Shown in pieces: positions 38,882 to 48,614 of a stretch of 64,000 bases of DNA. Every line of letters begins with the position of its first letter. Positions within the stretch are counted from its first letter, which is position 1. Both the position numbers and the translations under genes were made by a program. The stretch is taken from assembly GCF_008630915.1 (NCBI RefSeq), contig NZ_CP043909.1, forward strand, positions 2,046,001 through 2,110,000, in the 5' to 3' direction. The stretch comes from Acinetobacter suaedae. Its GTDB lineage: Bacteria > Pseudomonadota > Gammaproteobacteria > Pseudomonadales > Moraxellaceae. The notes below the pieces were generated by a model. That model was not told where the DNA came from and made no database searches. It saw only the letters and a program-made list of their open reading frames with translations.

Positions 38882-41062
38882 TTAGAATTGATAGTTTAAA
38901 CGTACCAAGAAATTACGTGGTGTGCCTGGCATCGAGTCAGAACGCCAATATTCTTTATTGGTCAAGTTATTGACAGCAATCGTCAGGTTCCAAGGGTCAG
39001 CGCTATAACCAATCGCAGCATCGAGACGTGTAAACCCCTTAAAATCGGTCGGTTCTCTATCTAAATTACCATTTGGATATACCTTCGCATCTCCTACATA
39101 AGTTGCACCAATTTCTCCATAGATTTTATCTGTAGGTAGATAACGAACAAATAAATTACCGATATGTTTTGGTACATTATTCAGTTCTTTTCCAACATTT
39201 TTTGGTTTTTCTTTATCTTTAGTAACTTCTGCATCTATATAGCTGTATCCACCTCGTACAAAAACATTATCGAGTGCACGTCCAATAAAGCTAAACTCCA
39301 TTCCTCGAGAACGATGCTGTCCGCCAACTGCCCATTCTTCTGGTTTATTCTCAGGATCTGGTTTATAGCGGATATTATTCTTACGAATATCGAAAACAGA
39401 AAATTGAGTATTCAAACGGTCATTTAACCAATCACTTTTTACACCAACTTCGTATTGCTCGTTGTATTGAGGATCGGCATCAAACGCATTAACATTTGTA
39501 TCCGCAGATACGACACTCACTCCCACTCGACCACCAAATGGAGCAAAACTTTTACTATAAGAAGCATAGAAACTTTGACTTTCTACAGGCTGCCAAATAA
39601 AACCGATGTTTGGACTAAAGCTTTCTCCATCAATACTACGTTGGTACTCCTTCTCTTCACTTGTCTTCAAACGATTAGTTGTTTGCGAGTGGAAGTAATC
39701 ATAGCGCCCACCCAACATCATTTTGAAATATTCATTAAAACTAATCAGGTCTTGAATGAATACACCATAGCCTTCCCCTTGGTTATAGTTATGTGTTCGT
39801 ATTTTTAGAGCACCTGTACCTCTTGAATGACTACGTTCCCCAGTTAACGGATTTACATAACCATAAATAGCCGTACCATTTTCATTTTGATTTGCAAGCA
39901 AAGGTTCGCGCTGTTCATAGGTCCAATCAGCACCCAGCAATAAATTATGTTTTATGCTTCCAGTATTGAACTCACCCTGAATATCAAAGGTATTACTTGT
40001 AGTTTTGTTACTTGTTTGCTGCCAATAGTAGAGCTGTGAAATATCACCGACATGTCCATTACAAGCTCCTACATCTGTTAAACAAAGACTACCCAAGTAA
40101 AAATGATCAAAATTCTGCTCAGTTTCTCGATAGCTAACAGCCCAATGAAAGTTCCAATTTGGCGCAAACTCATAATTCAGGTCAGATCGTGCAACTTGTA
40201 AAATATCATTTACATAATCACCCTCTTGTGCAAAACCTGTTTTGATTGATGTACCTTTAGGTAGAGCAGTAAATGAAGGGCCACGATCTGGAACACGATG
40301 TAATTTATCGTAGGTATACTGCATTGTCCAAGTTAAGCCATCATCATTTTTATATGTAAAACTTGGGGAAAGCATCTCGATTTTGTTTTCGATACCTGAA
40401 CGGAAACTGTTCGACTCGCCATATTCTCCTGTCAAACGGACAGCAAAGTTATCATTTAGAACTTGGTTGAAATCCAACGTTGTTCCATAGTTATCATATG
40501 ATCCACCATAAATCCCTACCGAACTTTTAGAGTCAAAATTGGCAAATTTACTCACCATATTGATCACACCGCCACCTGAACTACGACCATAAAGTACAGA
40601 TGCTGGACCTTTTAAAATTTCGATACGTTCAACATTTGCTGTACTCCGACGTATTTGACCACTTTCACGAATACCATCTCGATAAATATCACCAGTATCA
40701 GCATTAAAACCCCGTATGCTGATACCATCACCACGCATATCATAACTCGTTGATACGCCTGGCGTACCTTGCAACATCACACTTAAATCATTGGCACCGT
40801 AAATTTTATATTTCTGCACATCAATCGTATCAATGGTTTGCGGAATATCTTTTTTCTTTAATCCATTACGCGTCACACTCGCCTGATCATAATCAATATA
40901 ACTTTTGATCGGATCAAGCTCACTCATCGCCTCAATTTTGATTGTAGGCATAACGGCAGTTTGTTCATTTGCGATTGCATGCTGAGCTTGCAACAACATC
41001 AAACTCAATACACTAAATTTAAAAATAGGCTGTTCAAACAACCCCAATGCAGCAGACTTCAT
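38882..41062 (-). CDS. TonB-dependent siderophore receptor
   Basis: A 726-residue outer-membrane receptor. The signal peptide ends near 'AQHAIAN'. A TonB-box-like/plug region follows ('QTIDTIDVQKYKIYGANDLS', 'GISIRGFNADTGDIYRDGIR', 'VERIEILKGPASVLYGRSSG') and a 22-strand barrel ends in the C-terminal aromatic 'NFLVRLNYQF'. The plug style resembles Fiu/FhuE-type ferric siderophore receptors; the ligand is unknown. ATG at 41062 was chosen because GGA lies upstream and the signal peptide starts there; a TTG 8 codons upstream is less likely. A Fur-box-like site precedes it. No transport or synthesis genes are adjacent. Confidence 0.94.
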   Translation of the reverse strand: MKSAALGLFEQPIFKFSVLSLMLLQAQHAIANEQTAVMPTIKIEAMSELDPIKSYIDYDQASVTRNGLKKKDIPQTIDTIDVQKYKIYGANDLSVMLQGTPGVSTSYDMRGDGISIRGFNADTGDIYRDGIRESGQIRRSTANVERIEILKGPASVLYGRSSGGGVINMVSKFANFDSKSSVGIYGGSYDNYGTTLDFNQVLNDNFAVRLTGEYGESNSFRSGIENKIEMLSPSFTYKNDDGLTWTMQYTYDKLHRVPDRGPSFTALPKGTSIKTGFAQEGDYVNDILQVARSDLNYEFAPNWNFHWAVSYRETEQNFDHFYLGSLCLTDVGACNGHVGDISQLYYWQQTSNKTTSNTFDIQGEFNTGSIKHNLLLGADWTYEQREPLLANQNENGTAIYGYVNPLTGERSHSRGTGALKIRTHNYNQGEGYGVFIQDLISFNEYFKMMLGGRYDYFHSQTTNRLKTSEEKEYQRSIDGESFSPNIGFIWQPVESQSFYASYSKSFAPFGGRVGVSVVSADTNVNAFDADPQYNEQYEVGVKSDWLNDRLNTQFSVFDIRKNNIRYKPDPENKPEEWAVGGQHRSRGMEFSFIGRALDNVFVRGGYSYIDAEVTKDKEKPKNVGKELNNVPKHIGNLFVRYLPTDKIYGEIGATYVGDAKVYPNGNLDREPTDFKGFTRLDAAIGYSADPWNLTIAVNNLTNKEYWRSDSMPGTPRNFLVRLNYQF

Positions 41063-41129
41063 AAAAATTCCAAAAAACTCAGACAAAAGTAAAAAAAAAT
41101 AAAATAATAAAATGCGTTACAATTTTAAT

Positions 41130-41148
41130 AAAAATAATTCTCATTTTC
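41130..41148 (-). promoter_or_regulatory. Fur-box-like operator upstream of the TonB receptor
   Basis: On the minus strand AAAATGAGAATTATTTTT closely follows the GATAATGATAATCATTATC consensus (centre GAGAATTAT). It lies about 70 bp before the receptor start. Iron repression is inferred. Confidence 0.65.
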
Positions 41149-41377
41149 ACCAACTTTCGTATTAATTTTCAGCCTCCGGGTTGTTTTTCATCCATTAAAG
41201 ATTAAAAACCTCATGAACACTCAAAGGCAAAACTTTGTATTTTTATGTTTATTGATGTTTTCTAGTTCAAAAAATTTGCTAAAGTATTTTGGTCTATTCA
41301 CTCCATTACTTATTTTAATAAAAGACATGTGATAAGACTTTAATAACATAAAACATCTATTATTAAGGAATTATAAA

Positions 41378-41650
41378 ATGACCAATAATCAAAATGATCA
41401 ATCCGAATCGAATGAAGATCTACAAGCTTCAGATCAGGCTGAAGCCTTTGAAGGCAACATCCATTTCGGTAGATGGGGTGAGTTTAATCCCCCTCCAAAA
41501 CTTAGTGAAGAAGAATTGAAAAATATTAAAGAAAAGCATTTATTAGAAGAACATACACCCACACCTCCACCACAAACCCCACTCGAACAACTTGGGCACT
41601 TAGGAAAAGAGATTTTATCTGGAGGGCGTGATCTTACAGATAATGATTAA
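41378..41650 (+). CDS. Small acidic hypothetical protein
   Basis: A 90-residue hydrophilic, acidic protein of unknown function. The first 25 residues are rich in Asn, Gln, Asp and Ser. The middle has 'GRWGEFNPPPKLSEEEL' and a Thr-Pro repeat region near 60-70. It lacks membrane segments and signal peptide; probably disordered. AAGGAAT lies before the ATG, which supports translation. It has its own terminator-like hairpin. It is upstream of an AraC regulator but separated by 226 bp. Confidence 0.65.
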   Translation: MTNNQNDQSESNEDLQASDQAEAFEGNIHFGRWGEFNPPPKLSEEELKNIKEKHLLEEHTPTPPPQTPLEQLGHLGKEILSGGRDLTDND

Positions 41651-41680
41651 AACTTAACTATTTATTTCTAATTAATCTTA

Positions 41681-41713
41681 GTTGGGGCGCATTTAGATGT
41701 ACTCCAACTTTTT
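41681..41713 (+). terminator. Terminator after the small acidic protein gene
   Basis: AGTTGGGG pairs with CTCCAACT (one G-U) around a 14-base loop and is followed by a T-run. Confidence 0.65.
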
Positions 41714-41876
41714 TATTCCTGTTGATGGCTATTTCTTTGATTGTATGACAAAGAAAATTTTTAAATGAGGTATAAATATTATTTAATGAGGCCTGTAAGA
41801 AGCTTCTAACAAACATTTCATTTCTATGATAAAAGAACATAGTATATTGTTTTAAAAGTTTATTTAACCTTCAAAC

Positions 41877-42878
41877 ATGGTCACAAATAAAGCAAGCGAT
41901 GCTGGCATTTTTTTATGGACGGTGTATCAAACCATGCACAAGATGAACCTTGATGCGGCAGCTATCTTTGCAAGTGTTCATTTACCGGATCAACCTCCTG
42001 ACAAGTCAGTGCGAAGAGATAATTCTACACAAAGACGTTTCTGGGATGCGGCTGAGAAAATTAGTGTAGATTCAGATATCGGACTTCATGTTGGAGGAAA
42101 TGTACCTCCATTTCGTGGACAAGTGATTGAATATCTTTTTCTCAGTAGTCCAACCTTTGGTGAAGGATTACAACGCACTATTCATTATCAAGCATTACTC
42201 ACAGATGCGATGTCTTTTAAACTCGAACATCATGATAATGAGGTTGCGATCATTTCTGGTCTCAATCATCCCGTAAGACATTACTTAGAATGTGCAATAG
42301 GAATTTTGCTTAATTTCTTCAAATATATAAGTGAAGATGCATTTACACCCTCTGAAATTTGGCTTCCTTACGATGAAGGTGCCAAGCAGGATGAATATAA
42401 AAAGATATGGGGGTGTAATGTCAGACTTGGACAAACTGAAGGTCGTCTTTTCTTTGATGCGAAATTATTAGACCATCCTTCGCCTGCTTATGAACCTGAG
42501 TTATTAAAAGTCCATGAACACCATGCCGCCTCACAACTTGAGCTTTTACATAAACATCAACTTATTCATGAGATAGAAAAGATCTTGGCGAGCGGATTAT
42601 TGGAATCGAGTGAGTTTGATCAGAGTATTGTTGCTGGTCGATTAGGTCGTAGTGCCCGCAGTTTAAGAGCGGATTTGCAACTTCTGAATACCAGCTATGA
42701 AAAAGTAATTGCACAATATCGTGAACGGCTTGCTCGGCGCTTACTCTCTCAAACCCAAGAATCAATTGATCAAATCGTCTATCTTACTGGTTTCTCTGAA
42801 CCATCTGCATTCTCAAGGGCTTTTAAACGTTGGACAGGTGAAACACCAACAGCCTATCGACAACGAAAACAACAATAA
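41877..42878 (+). CDS. AraC-family transcriptional regulator with arabinose-binding-like N-domain
   Basis: A 333-residue regulator of the OruR/ArgR-like AraC group. The N-terminal ligand domain (about 1-220) has 'VRRDNSTQRRFWDAAEKISV' and 'GLHVGGNVPPFRGQVIEYL'. The C-terminal HTH_18 domain (about 235-330) has 'RLGRSARSLRADLQ' and 'DQIVYLTGFSEPSAFSRAFK', followed by 'RWTGETPTAYRQ'. A fatty acid hydroxylase-like gene starts 96 bp downstream on the same strand, so lipid metabolism is a likely target (inferred). Confidence 0.92.
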   Translation: MVTNKASDAGIFLWTVYQTMHKMNLDAAAIFASVHLPDQPPDKSVRRDNSTQRRFWDAAEKISVDSDIGLHVGGNVPPFRGQVIEYLFLSSPTFGEGLQRTIHYQALLTDAMSFKLEHHDNEVAIISGLNHPVRHYLECAIGILLNFFKYISEDAFTPSEIWLPYDEGAKQDEYKKIWGCNVRLGQTEGRLFFDAKLLDHPSPAYEPELLKVHEHHAASQLELLHKHQLIHEIEKILASGLLESSEFDQSIVAGRLGRSARSLRADLQLLNTSYEKVIAQYRERLARRLLSQTQESIDQIVYLTGFSEPSAFSRAFKRWTGETPTAYRQRKQQ

Positions 42879-42973
42879 TTTGATTTGATCGGCAAATCAA
42901 ACCTGCCAGTTCAGTCAAAAACTTTCACCATTAAGTTTCTACAATCTGATCATATTTTATGAGGTTAACGAAT

Positions 42974-43597
42974 ATGATCGGTTTTCCAGTAGGTATCTTT
43001 GTCGCAAATGGGATGGAATGGTATTTTCATAAGGTATGGCTACATGAATTTCCAAGTAAAAATAGAAATAGCCCCTTCTTTACTCATATCGCCCATCATA
43101 AACGTGCTCGTTTAAATGGTTTTCATGATGAAGGTTATGCAGAGTCGATGTTTAAAAACTCTGAAATGTACAATGAAAAATCAGCATTAATTGCTCTAGC
43201 CGCCGTATCTACAGTTTTTCTGCCCATTGCACCATTTTTTACAGCAGGCTTATATTATGGAATTTGGAACTACTGGAAAGTTCATGCCAAATCTCATCTA
43301 GATCCCGAATATGCAAAAAAACGTATTCCTTGGCACTATGATCACCACATGACCAGTAATCAAAATGCCAACTGGTGTGTCACGCGACCTTGGTTTGATT
43401 ACATCATGGGAACACGCGTGATGACCGATGCTTCGACCACTGAAACCAACCCTCTCGCCATGAAAATGCCTATTTGGTTAGAGAAAAGGGTGAATAAAGT
43501 AGCTCGTCGTTTAATACCTAAAGCTTTTGCAAAAATTGATGAGAACTCCAAACTTGACCAATTAAATTTACGTCAGGGAATTGTGGTGACACTCTAA
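42974..43597 (+). CDS. Fatty acid hydroxylase/sterol desaturase superfamily protein
   Basis: A 207-residue membrane-associated diiron-type protein. It has an eight-histidine pattern: His19 and His24 ('FHKVWLH'), 'HIAHH' (38-42), 'HAKSH' (104-108) and 'HYDHH' (121-125), plus a hydrophobic segment (about 70-100). The chemistry would be hydroxylation or desaturation of a lipid. ATG at 42974 was chosen because GAGG lies ten bases before; an ATG five codons upstream also exists. It follows the AraC regulator. Confidence 0.8.
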   Translation: MIGFPVGIFVANGMEWYFHKVWLHEFPSKNRNSPFFTHIAHHKRARLNGFHDEGYAESMFKNSEMYNEKSALIALAAVSTVFLPIAPFFTAGLYYGIWNYWKVHAKSHLDPEYAKKRIPWHYDHHMTSNQNANWCVTRPWFDYIMGTRVMTDASTTETNPLAMKMPIWLEKRVNKVARRLIPKAFAKIDENSKLDQLNLRQGIVVTL

Positions 43598-43630
43598 GTA
43601 TCCATGCCTGTATTTTATTATTAAAATTTT

Positions 43631-43660
43631 ACCGAGCTACTTACTTTAGCTCGGTTTTTT
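43631..43660. terminator. Terminator between hydroxylase and SMR genes
   Basis: An ACCGAGCTA/TAGCTCGGT stem with a seven-base loop and a T-run lies between convergent genes. Confidence 0.85.
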
Positions 43661-43666
43661 ATTTCA

Positions 43667-43999
43667 TCAATGCACACTTGTTTTCGATAGCAAATTTAAA
43701 ATTAATACGCCACTCATAATCAATGCAATCCCAACAATCCCCCAAAGGTCTAGTTTTTGACCAAACATAAACCAAGCAACAGTGGTAATTAAAACAATAC
43801 CAACACCAGACCATATTGCATAAGCAATCCCGACAGGGATAGCTTTTAAGGTTAGAGATAAAAAATAAAATGCGACAATATACCCTACGACAACCACAAC
43901 TGAAGCGATTGGTTTAGAAAAGCCATCACTACTTTTCAAAGCAGACGTTGCGATCACTTCAGCAATGATTGCGATAAATAAAAACATCCAATTTTTCAT
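43667..43999 (-). CDS. Small multidrug resistance (SMR) efflux protein, AbeS/EmrE-like
   Basis: A 110-residue four-helix proton antiporter for cationic compounds. The essential Glu14 is present ('[17 protein letters not shown]'), and the SMR signature '[20 protein letters not shown]' lies at about 54-73. It works as an antiparallel dimer in the inner membrane. It strongly resembles AbeS of A. baumannii (recalled, not aligned by software). It is a single gene convergent with the hydroxylase. Confidence 0.95.
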   Translation of the reverse strand: MKNWMFLFIAIIAEVIATSALKSSDGFSKPIASVVVVVGYIVAFYFLSLTLKAIPVGIAYAIWSGVGIVLITTVAWFMFGQKLDLWGIVGIALIMSGVLILNLLSKTSVH

Positions 44000-44050
44000 T
44001 AATTTTTATACCTCATCGAATGTATTTTAAAATACAAGCAAAATAGACAG

Positions 44051-44080
44051 AAAAAAACACCCTTTTAAAGGGTGTTTTTT
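44051..44080 (-). terminator. Terminator of mnmG
   Basis: An AAAAAACACCC/GGGTGTTTTTT stem with a seven-base loop has T-runs on both strands, 20 bp after the mnmG stop on the minus strand. Confidence 0.85.
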
Positions 44081-44099
44081 CGTCCTGTATCAAGCAGAC

Positions 44100-45980
44100 T
44101 TATGCTGATTTTTTTGCCATATTATTTTTACGAATCGTAATCATCACCAACTGAACTGCTGCAGGTGTCACGCCTGGAATACGACTGGCTTGAGCTAATG
44201 TTTCTGGGAGAACAGTCTTAAGCTTTTGTGTGATCTCACGTGATAAACCAGAAACAACATCATAATCAAAATCAGCAGGAATTTTAGTTTCCTCTAAACG
44301 CTTCATCTGTGCAACATCATCATGTTGACGGTTAATATAACCTTCGTATTTCACAGCGATTTCGATTTGCTCACCCACTTGTTGCGAAACTTCAGAACCT
44401 GTTAATTCAGCAATTTGAGCAAAATTAATGTTTGGACGTTTCAATAAATCAATCGCGCTACACTCTTTGCTTAGATCTGCACCTGTCATTTCAACGAACT
44501 TTTTGCCCATTGGGTTATTCGGCGCAGCCCATAAATGTTGCAAACGAGAAGTTTCACGTTCAACAGCTTCCATTTTCTCACTGTAAGCTGCCCAACGTTC
44601 ATCATCAACCAAACCAAGTTCACGACCAATCTCTGTCAAACGTTGATCCGCATTATCTTCACGCAACATCAAACGATATTCCGCACGAGAGGTAAACATT
44701 CGATATGGTTCTTTAGTTCCCAATGTAATCAAGTCGTCTACGAGTACACCCATATAGGCTTGATCACGTTTTGGTGTCCATTCTTCTTGTTCCCATGCAC
44801 GACGTGCAGCATTTAACCCCGCAAGTAAACCTTGCGCGCCCGCCTCTTCATAGCCAGTTGTACCATTAATCTGACCTGCAAAATACAAGTTCTGAATCGC
44901 TTTGGTTTCAAGGGTAAATTTCAATGCTTGCGGATTGAAATAGTCATATTCGATTGCATAACCTGGACGTAGGATATGTGCATTTTCCATACCACGGATC
45001 GAACGAACTAGATTGAACTGCACATCAAATGGTAACGAAGTTGAAATACCATTTGGATAAAGTTCATGTGTATCCAAGCCTTCAGGCTCAAGAAATACTT
45101 GATGCGAATCTTTATCTGCAAAACGATGAATTTTGTCTTCAATCGAAGGACAGTAACGAGGACCAACCCCTTCAATCACACCGGTATACATAGGTGAACG
45201 ATCTAAACCACCACGAATAATTTCATGGGTTTTTTCGCTGGTATGAGTAATGTAGCAATTCACCTGCTCTGGATGCATCGAAACATCGCCCATGAATGAC
45301 ATTACAGGAGAAGGGAAATCACCTGGCTGTGGTGTCATCACAGAGAAATCAACAGTACGCGCATCAATACGTGGCGGTGTACCTGTTTTCAAACGACCAA
45401 CTGGGAGTTTTAACTCACGTAAACGATGTGCCAAAGCAATTGAAGGAGGATCGCCTGCACGACCACCACTCGAATTTTGTAAACCGATATGAATAACACC
45501 ACCTAAGAAAGTACCCGTCGTAAGTACAACAGTTTTGGTATCAAAACGAATACCCATTTGGGTGACAACACCTTTTACGGTATCGCCTTCAACAATCAAG
45601 TCATCTGCAGCTTGTTGGAAAATATCCAAGTTTGCTTGATTTTCTAAAGTATGACGAATCGCAGCTTTATATCGGACACGATCTGCTTGAGCACGTGTTG
45701 CACGCACTGCAGCACCTTTACGAGAGTTCAGAATACGGAATTGAATACCACCCTTATCTGCGGCAAGTGCCATTGCACCGCCTAGGGCATCAATTTCACG
45801 GACTAAATGTGATTTACCAATACCACCAATCGCTGGATTACAGCTCATCTGCCCTAAAGTTTCAATATTATGCGTCAACAATAGTGTTTGTCTTCCCATA
45901 CGTGCTGCAGCAAGTGCAGCTTCCGTACCAGCGTGGCCGCCACCAATTACGATAACGTCGTAAACTTTAGGATAGTGCAT
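44100..45980 (-). CDS. mnmG: tRNA uridine 5-carboxymethylaminomethyl modification enzyme, large subunit
   Basis: A 626-residue FAD enzyme (GidA) that acts with MnmE to modify the wobble uridine of several tRNAs. The Rossmann FAD-binding motif '[20 protein letters not shown]' is N-terminal. Other landmarks are '[20 protein letters not shown]', '[12 protein letters not shown]', '[10 protein letters not shown]' and the C-terminal '[15 protein letters not shown]'. It is full length and monocistronic here; mnmE is not in the window. Confidence 0.98.
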   Translation of the reverse strand: MHYPKVYDVIVIGGGHAGTEAALAAARMGRQTLLLTHNIETLGQMSCNPAIGGIGKSHLVREIDALGGAMALAADKGGIQFRILNSRKGAAVRATRAQADRVRYKAAIRHTLENQANLDIFQQAADDLIVEGDTVKGVVTQMGIRFDTKTVVLTTGTFLGGVIHIGLQNSSGGRAGDPPSIALAHRLRELKLPVGRLKTGTPPRIDARTVDFSVMTPQPGDFPSPVMSFMGDVSMHPEQVNCYITHTSEKTHEIIRGGLDRSPMYTGVIEGVGPRYCPSIEDKIHRFADKDSHQVFLEPEGLDTHELYPNGISTSLPFDVQFNLVRSIRGMENAHILRPGYAIEYDYFNPQALKFTLETKAIQNLYFAGQINGTTGYEEAGAQGLLAGLNAARRAWEQEEWTPKRDQAYMGVLVDDLITLGTKEPYRMFTSRAEYRLMLREDNADQRLTEIGRELGLVDDERWAAYSEKMEAVERETSRLQHLWAAPNNPMGKKFVEMTGADLSKECSAIDLLKRPNINFAQIAELTGSEVSQQVGEQIEIAVKYEGYINRQHDDVAQMKRLEETKIPADFDYDVVSGLSREITQKLKTVLPETLAQASRIPGVTPAAVQLVMITIRKNNMAKKSA

Positions 45981-46230
45981 AGTGGTAAATGTGTATTCAA
46001 AAAATGACAGAGCATTATACAGGAATTTTGTCGTAGTTTGAAAAAATCAATTAAAATATTGCCTAGAATAAGAGATTGATTACCTTTAAATTGACACAAA
46101 AAGAAACTTTATGTTGCATTTTTCATGTATTTTTAACAAAGTGCCTTAGAATCGTTAACTTGAACAACACTGTTTTTTGAAAAAACTTTCCTATCCTAAG
46201 AGATGCATAACAAATACTTAGGAAAATGAT

Positions 46231-46638
46231 ATGAACTCGAAGCTTTTATTATCATCACTGATCTGTGGTTTATTTTTTACTGTGACAGCTCAAGCAAATG
46301 CAAAACCTGCCACAGATCAACTTGCACAGAAGTATCAACAGGTCTGTAAAGGTAAAAAACAAGGCGATGCAGTTTCATTTGCCTATAAAGGCGTTGTATT
46401 CAATGGTGCTTGTCAAAACGATGAAAATGACAAATTAGTTTTCCAACCACCAACACCAACTACTGACACTCCACCAGAAACACAAAGCAAAATCTCCGAG
46501 ACTCAATCAGAACCACGTCCAGTAAGTGGTACACCAGTTGAATCGGCCCCTGCACCTAGCCAAGCTCCAAATGAGTTAGCCGCACCTGTCAAGAATACTG
46601 AACAACCGATGATGCAAAACGAACAAGAAGCACCATAA
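46231..46638 (+). CDS. Secreted proline-rich hypothetical protein
   Basis: A 135-residue unrecognised protein with a classical signal peptide (cleavage near 'AQANA', about residue 24). A small folded part follows with two cysteines ('QVCKGKKQGD' and 'NGACQNDEND'), likely disulfide-bonded. The C-terminal half (about 74-135) is rich in Pro, Thr and Ser and is probably disordered. The leader has a weak 6-bp inverted repeat (46195-46200 with 46217-46222) that overlaps the ribosome-binding site. Periplasmic function is unknown. Confidence 0.75.
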   Translation: MNSKLLLSSLICGLFFTVTAQANAKPATDQLAQKYQQVCKGKKQGDAVSFAYKGVVFNGACQNDENDKLVFQPPTPTTDTPPETQSKISETQSEPRPVSGTPVESAPAPSQAPNELAAPVKNTEQPMMQNEQEAP

Positions 46639-46667
46639 TCGCTTAAATACACAATATTTAAATCACC

Positions 46668-46702
46668 ATAAAGGATATAGTTTTTCTATATCCTTTATTT
46701 AT
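46668..46702 (+). terminator. Terminator after the Pro-rich protein gene
   Basis: A 13-bp perfect stem (46668-46680 with 46686-46698), T5 loop and T-rich tail. Confidence 0.85.
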
Positions 46703-46827
46703 TTAAGAACATTGATACTCTGATAACCAAATAATTCATCTTAAAATTGTAAACAACCAATTATAGACTCCTTTATACAGCACGAATCCTTTACAATACC
46801 TGTAAATAAATTTACTTAGGTTGTCCT

Positions 46828-47733
46828 GTGAACTGGCTACAAATTCATATTACTGTCGATCAAGATCAAGTTGAACTGTGCGAAACTCTACTTTTATCCT
46901 TAGGTGCAGTTAGCGTAACTTTAGATGATGCAGAAGATCAGGCTTTACTTGAACCGCTTCCAGGTGAAACACCACTATGGAATAAAGTTATTGTTACAGG
47001 TATTTATCAACAAGAAGAAGATGATCCAATAGATGTTGATCGCTTAGAAGCTTTTTTAAAAGCTCAACTCCCAGATGTGCCTATGCGCCATGAAACATTG
47101 GAAAACCAAGTCTGGGAACGAGCATGGATGGATTATTATGAACCCATTCAAATCGGTGAAAAATATTGGATTGTGCCTGAATGGTTAGAACCACCTGAAG
47201 CAGATGCAACCAATATTAAACTTGATCCAGGCCTCGCATTTGGTACAGGTAATCACGCAAGTACATTTTTATGCTTACAATGGTTAGGCAAAACCGATGT
47301 AAAAGATAAAGTTGTGATTGACTATGGTTGTGGTTCAGGGATTTTAGGCGTCGCTGCACTTTTACTAGGTGCTAAAAAAGTCTACGCCACTGATATTGAC
47401 CCACAAGCAGTCTTAGCAACCAAACAAAATGCTGAATTGAATGGGGTACTTGATCGTCTTTATGTTGGTTTGCCAGAAGAATTTGATCAAGAATTTAAAC
47501 CTCAACAAGCAGATATATTGGTCGCCAATATATTAGCAGCCCCCTTGATGGCACTCGCGCAAGAATTCTCAACTTTGATAAAAAATGAGGGAGAGTTCGC
47601 ACTTGCAGGTGTGATTGAAGAGCAAGTTGCTGATGTTTCTAGTGTTTACACTGAATTTTTTGATATATTAGAAGTCGACAAGCGTGAAGAAAACTGGTGT
47701 CGTATCTCAGGAAAACGCAAAACAACAATTTGA
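46828..47733 (+). CDS. prmA: Ribosomal protein L11 methyltransferase
   Basis: A 301-residue SAM-dependent enzyme that trimethylates L11. The N-terminal substrate domain has '[18 protein letters not shown]' and '[19 protein letters not shown]'. The methyltransferase motif I is '[19 protein letters not shown]', and motif IV is '[13 protein letters not shown]'. The start is GTG at 46828 with AGG seven bases upstream, matching the family N-terminus. The DUF3426 gene begins 14 bp downstream, so the two are an operon. Confidence 0.97.
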   Translation: MNWLQIHITVDQDQVELCETLLLSLGAVSVTLDDAEDQALLEPLPGETPLWNKVIVTGIYQQEEDDPIDVDRLEAFLKAQLPDVPMRHETLENQVWERAWMDYYEPIQIGEKYWIVPEWLEPPEADATNIKLDPGLAFGTGNHASTFLCLQWLGKTDVKDKVVIDYGCGSGILGVAALLLGAKKVYATDIDPQAVLATKQNAELNGVLDRLYVGLPEEFDQEFKPQQADILVANILAAPLMALAQEFSTLIKNEGEFALAGVIEEQVADVSSVYTEFFDILEVDKREENWCRISGKRKTTI

Positions 47734-47747
47734 GATTTCTATAACTT

Positions 47748-48614
47748 ATGAGTGAAAAACAAACCCGCTGCCCAAAATGTTCAACCGTGTATAAAGTGAC
47801 CCTTTCACAACTTAGTGTTGCACAGGGCATGGTTTGTTGCCCCAAATGTGTCATTAACTTTAATGCACTCACCAATTTATTAGAATCTCCATCAAATGAA
47901 ACGATTCCTGCAACAACGAATCGCTCTTTATTTTCTTCAATTCAACCTGACAGCACATTTGCAGAAAAGCAAATGCAAATCTTAAGTATTTTTGATCAAA
48001 AAATTGAAAACTCAAATATTGATCTACTCACCTATCTCAACAATCTAAATTACTTTAATACAGAGCCTGTAACAGCATTACCCAATCTAAATCTATCAGA
48101 GGATGCTCTACTCATTGATGAAGAGGCTGCAGATAAACAACATGGCTGGCTCTATTACACCCTTTGGGGTATAGGGAACATAGTTCTAATTCTTGTTTTT
48201 GCATTTCAAATTCTATGGTTCAATCCAAAATTGATGCATGATAGCCCTGTCTTAAACAAGATCTTTAATACTGCATGTACTGTTGTCACATGTAAAATGC
48301 GAGATAGGCAATACAAAAATTTGAATTTTGAAAAAATAACGTTAAGACGTGCTGAACAAAATAGCACACGTTTCTCAGGTATCCTGATCAATCAGAATAA
48401 GCACAGTATTTTACTACCCTCTATACAAGTTGTACTAAAAGACAATAATGATGTTGTGATTTCGAATACCACACTCAAACCAGACGAATATCTTGTGGAT
48501 AGCTTAAAAACAATTCAACGCATCCCTTCAAATAGTCCTTTTAAATTCGATTTTACCGTCCCAAAAAGCAGAAATAGTTTTACAAATTATAGTTTAGAAA
48601 TTGTACAACCCTAA
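47748..48614 (+). CDS. Zinc-ribbon/DUF3426 membrane protein
   Basis: A 288-residue protein with an N-terminal MJ0042-type zinc finger (Cys8, Cys11, Cys31, Cys34), a variable linker, one transmembrane helix (about 135-157, 'LWGIGNIVLILVFAFQILWF') and a C-terminal DUF3426 domain, probably periplasmic ('RDRQYKNLNFEKITLRRAEQ' onward). This architecture commonly lies beside prmA and fis in gammaproteobacteria; its function is unknown. It follows prmA by 14 bp. Confidence 0.88.
   Translation: MSEKQTRCPKCSTVYKVTLSQLSVAQGMVCCPKCVINFNALTNLLESPSNETIPATTNRSLFSSIQPDSTFAEKQMQILSIFDQKIENSNIDLLTYLNNLNYFNTEPVTALPNLNLSEDALLIDEEAADKQHGWLYYTLWGIGNIVLILVFAFQILWFNPKLMHDSPVLNKIFNTACTVVTCKMRDRQYKNLNFEKITLRRAEQNSTRFSGILINQNKHSILLPSIQVVLKDNNDVVISNTTLKPDEYLVDSLKTIQRIPSNSPFKFDFTVPKSRNSFTNYSLEIVQP

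Noticed and set aside
45632..45955. 107-codon antisense frame inside mnmG
   Set aside because: Shadow frame over a conserved FAD-binding region.
46195..46222. CCTAAG/CTTAGG repeat over the ribosome-binding site of the Pro-rich protein gene as a riboswitch-like element
   Set aside because: Six base pairs with a 16-base loop is too weak to claim regulation.
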